The notes below the pieces were generated by a model. That model had not been told where the DNA came from, did not search any database, and saw only the letters and a list, made by a program, of their open reading frames with translations. Below are positions 30,973 through 31,297 of a DNA stretch of 31,297 nucleotides, one piece after another; positions within the stretch are counted from its first letter, which is position 1, and each line of letters opens with the position of its first letter. The DNA is taken from positions 1 through 31,297 of the forward strand of contig DYSK01000006.1 of NCBI GenBank assembly GCA_020718315.1, written 5' to 3'. This stretch comes from Draconibacterium orientale (lineage in GTDB: Bacteria > Bacteroidota > Bacteroidia > Bacteroidales > UBA12170). The translations under genes and the position numbers were made by a program.

Positions 30973-31001
30973 AAACGATTACGAACCAATCGTAATTGTT
31001 T
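30973..31001. promoter_or_regulatory. Palindromic operator candidate upstream of the flavin reductase-rubredoxin gene
   Basis: AAACGATTACGA and TCGTAATTGTTT pair over 12 bases with one mismatch around ACCAA. The inner ATTACGA/TCGTAAT arms are perfect. It lies 30-58 bases before the ATG at 30943, the usual place for a repressor or activator site. A T-run follows on the plus strand, but no plus-strand gene precedes it, so a terminator role is less likely. Confidence 0.5.
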
Positions 31002-31297
31002 TTTGATGCCTACAAGTTAAGAAATAATTTTCTTGAACAATTGATTCGCTGAAAATATTGCGGGCTGATTGTTACTGATGCTCCAATGTAAACCAAATAA
31101 ATTTTTCCTTTGCGTAATTGGAATATGTAATACATGCCCGCGAAAGGTTTTGCCTTCTTTCTTATCAGCCTCCAAAATGAGGATTCTATCCCAATAGAAT
31201 CACGCTAACAAAGCAAAAAAACGGAAATGAAGGCTAAAACTCCTTTGCTAAAACAAACAAAATCCTATTGAAAACCCATAGAAATGCTGCCATGATG
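31002..31297. other. Right-end region without a recognised gene
   Basis: Stops in all frames; only very short open frames (under 25 codons) are seen. It holds GATTCTAT-CCCA-ATAGAATC at 31182-31201, a perfect 8-base inverted repeat. Three minus-strand frames are open only for the last 30-70 bases, so the tail of a gene beyond the edge cannot be excluded. Confidence 0.4.

Noticed and set aside
31225..31297. Possible end of a minus-strand gene at the right edge
   Set aside because: All three minus-strand frames are open only from the edge for 30-70 bases; too short to assign.
1..31297. Searched for CRISPR repeats, tRNA/rRNA genes, transposases, integrases, toxin-antitoxin and phage-defence genes
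   Set aside because: No spaced direct repeats, cloverleaf or rRNA sequence, or characteristic protein motifs were seen. Gene content and codon use look uniform, without signs of recent transfer.

Overview
The window is chromosomal DNA from a member of the Bacteroidota, most likely the Bacteroidales or a close relative. The evidence is the gene order (nadK - DUF6089 protein - uppS - bamA - two ompH/skp genes; and coaX - outer membrane protein - TPR protein - lptC - CBS/CNNM protein), AT-rich DNA, mostly weak Shine-Dalgarno sequences, and repeated -7 promoter elements of the form TAnnTTTG, the known Bacteroidota housekeeping element. Rubrerythrin and a flavin reductase-rubredoxin fusion fit an anaerobe or microaerophile. 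I saw no rRNA, tRNA, CRISPR array, insertion sequence, integrase or phage gene. Nearly all of it reads as core genome.

Layout. 1-1022 (-): 3'-truncated phosphate-selective-porin-like protein. 1170-3925 (-): TolC outer membrane channel and MacA-like adaptor, with no ABC transporter beside them. 4119-5108 (-): stand-alone LuxE-like acyl-protein synthetase. 5209-11507 (-): envelope biogenesis run nadK, DUF6089 barrel, uppS, bamA, ompH, ompH. 11783-13030 (+): ROK-family repressor. 13146-15071 (-): zinc-ribbon coiled-coil protein and Nif3-like protein. 15190-16254 (+): lpxK. 16331-17056 (-): tcdA. 17153-18160 (-): gapA. 18297-18944 (-): RNase H1. 19081-19665 (+): thioredoxin-like/glutaredoxin fusion. 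19712-19999 (+): GroES-like protein without GroEL. 20053-21276 (-): M19 dipeptidase lipoprotein. 21665-26956 (+): coaX, outer membrane protein, TPR protein, lptC, CNNM/CBS protein. 26965-29407 (-): beta-carbonic anhydrase and lepA. 29583-30943 (-): rubrerythrin and flavin reductase-rubredoxin. 30944-31297: no gene recognised, two inverted repeats.

How the genes fit together. Much of the window serves the Gram-negative envelope: UppS makes the undecaprenyl carrier, LpxK completes lipid A, LptC moves LPS across the periplasm, and Skp-like chaperones with BamA insert barrels. The redox genes (rubrerythrin, Hrb-type fusion, glutaredoxin fusion) point to peroxide and thiol stress handling. I did not find a convincing new multi-gene system. 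The most unusual items are the orphan GroES-like gene with a complete promoter and strong ribosome binding site, the single LuxE-like gene, the transporter-less TolC/adaptor pair, and uncharacterised palindromes in front of the peroxide-defence and efflux genes.
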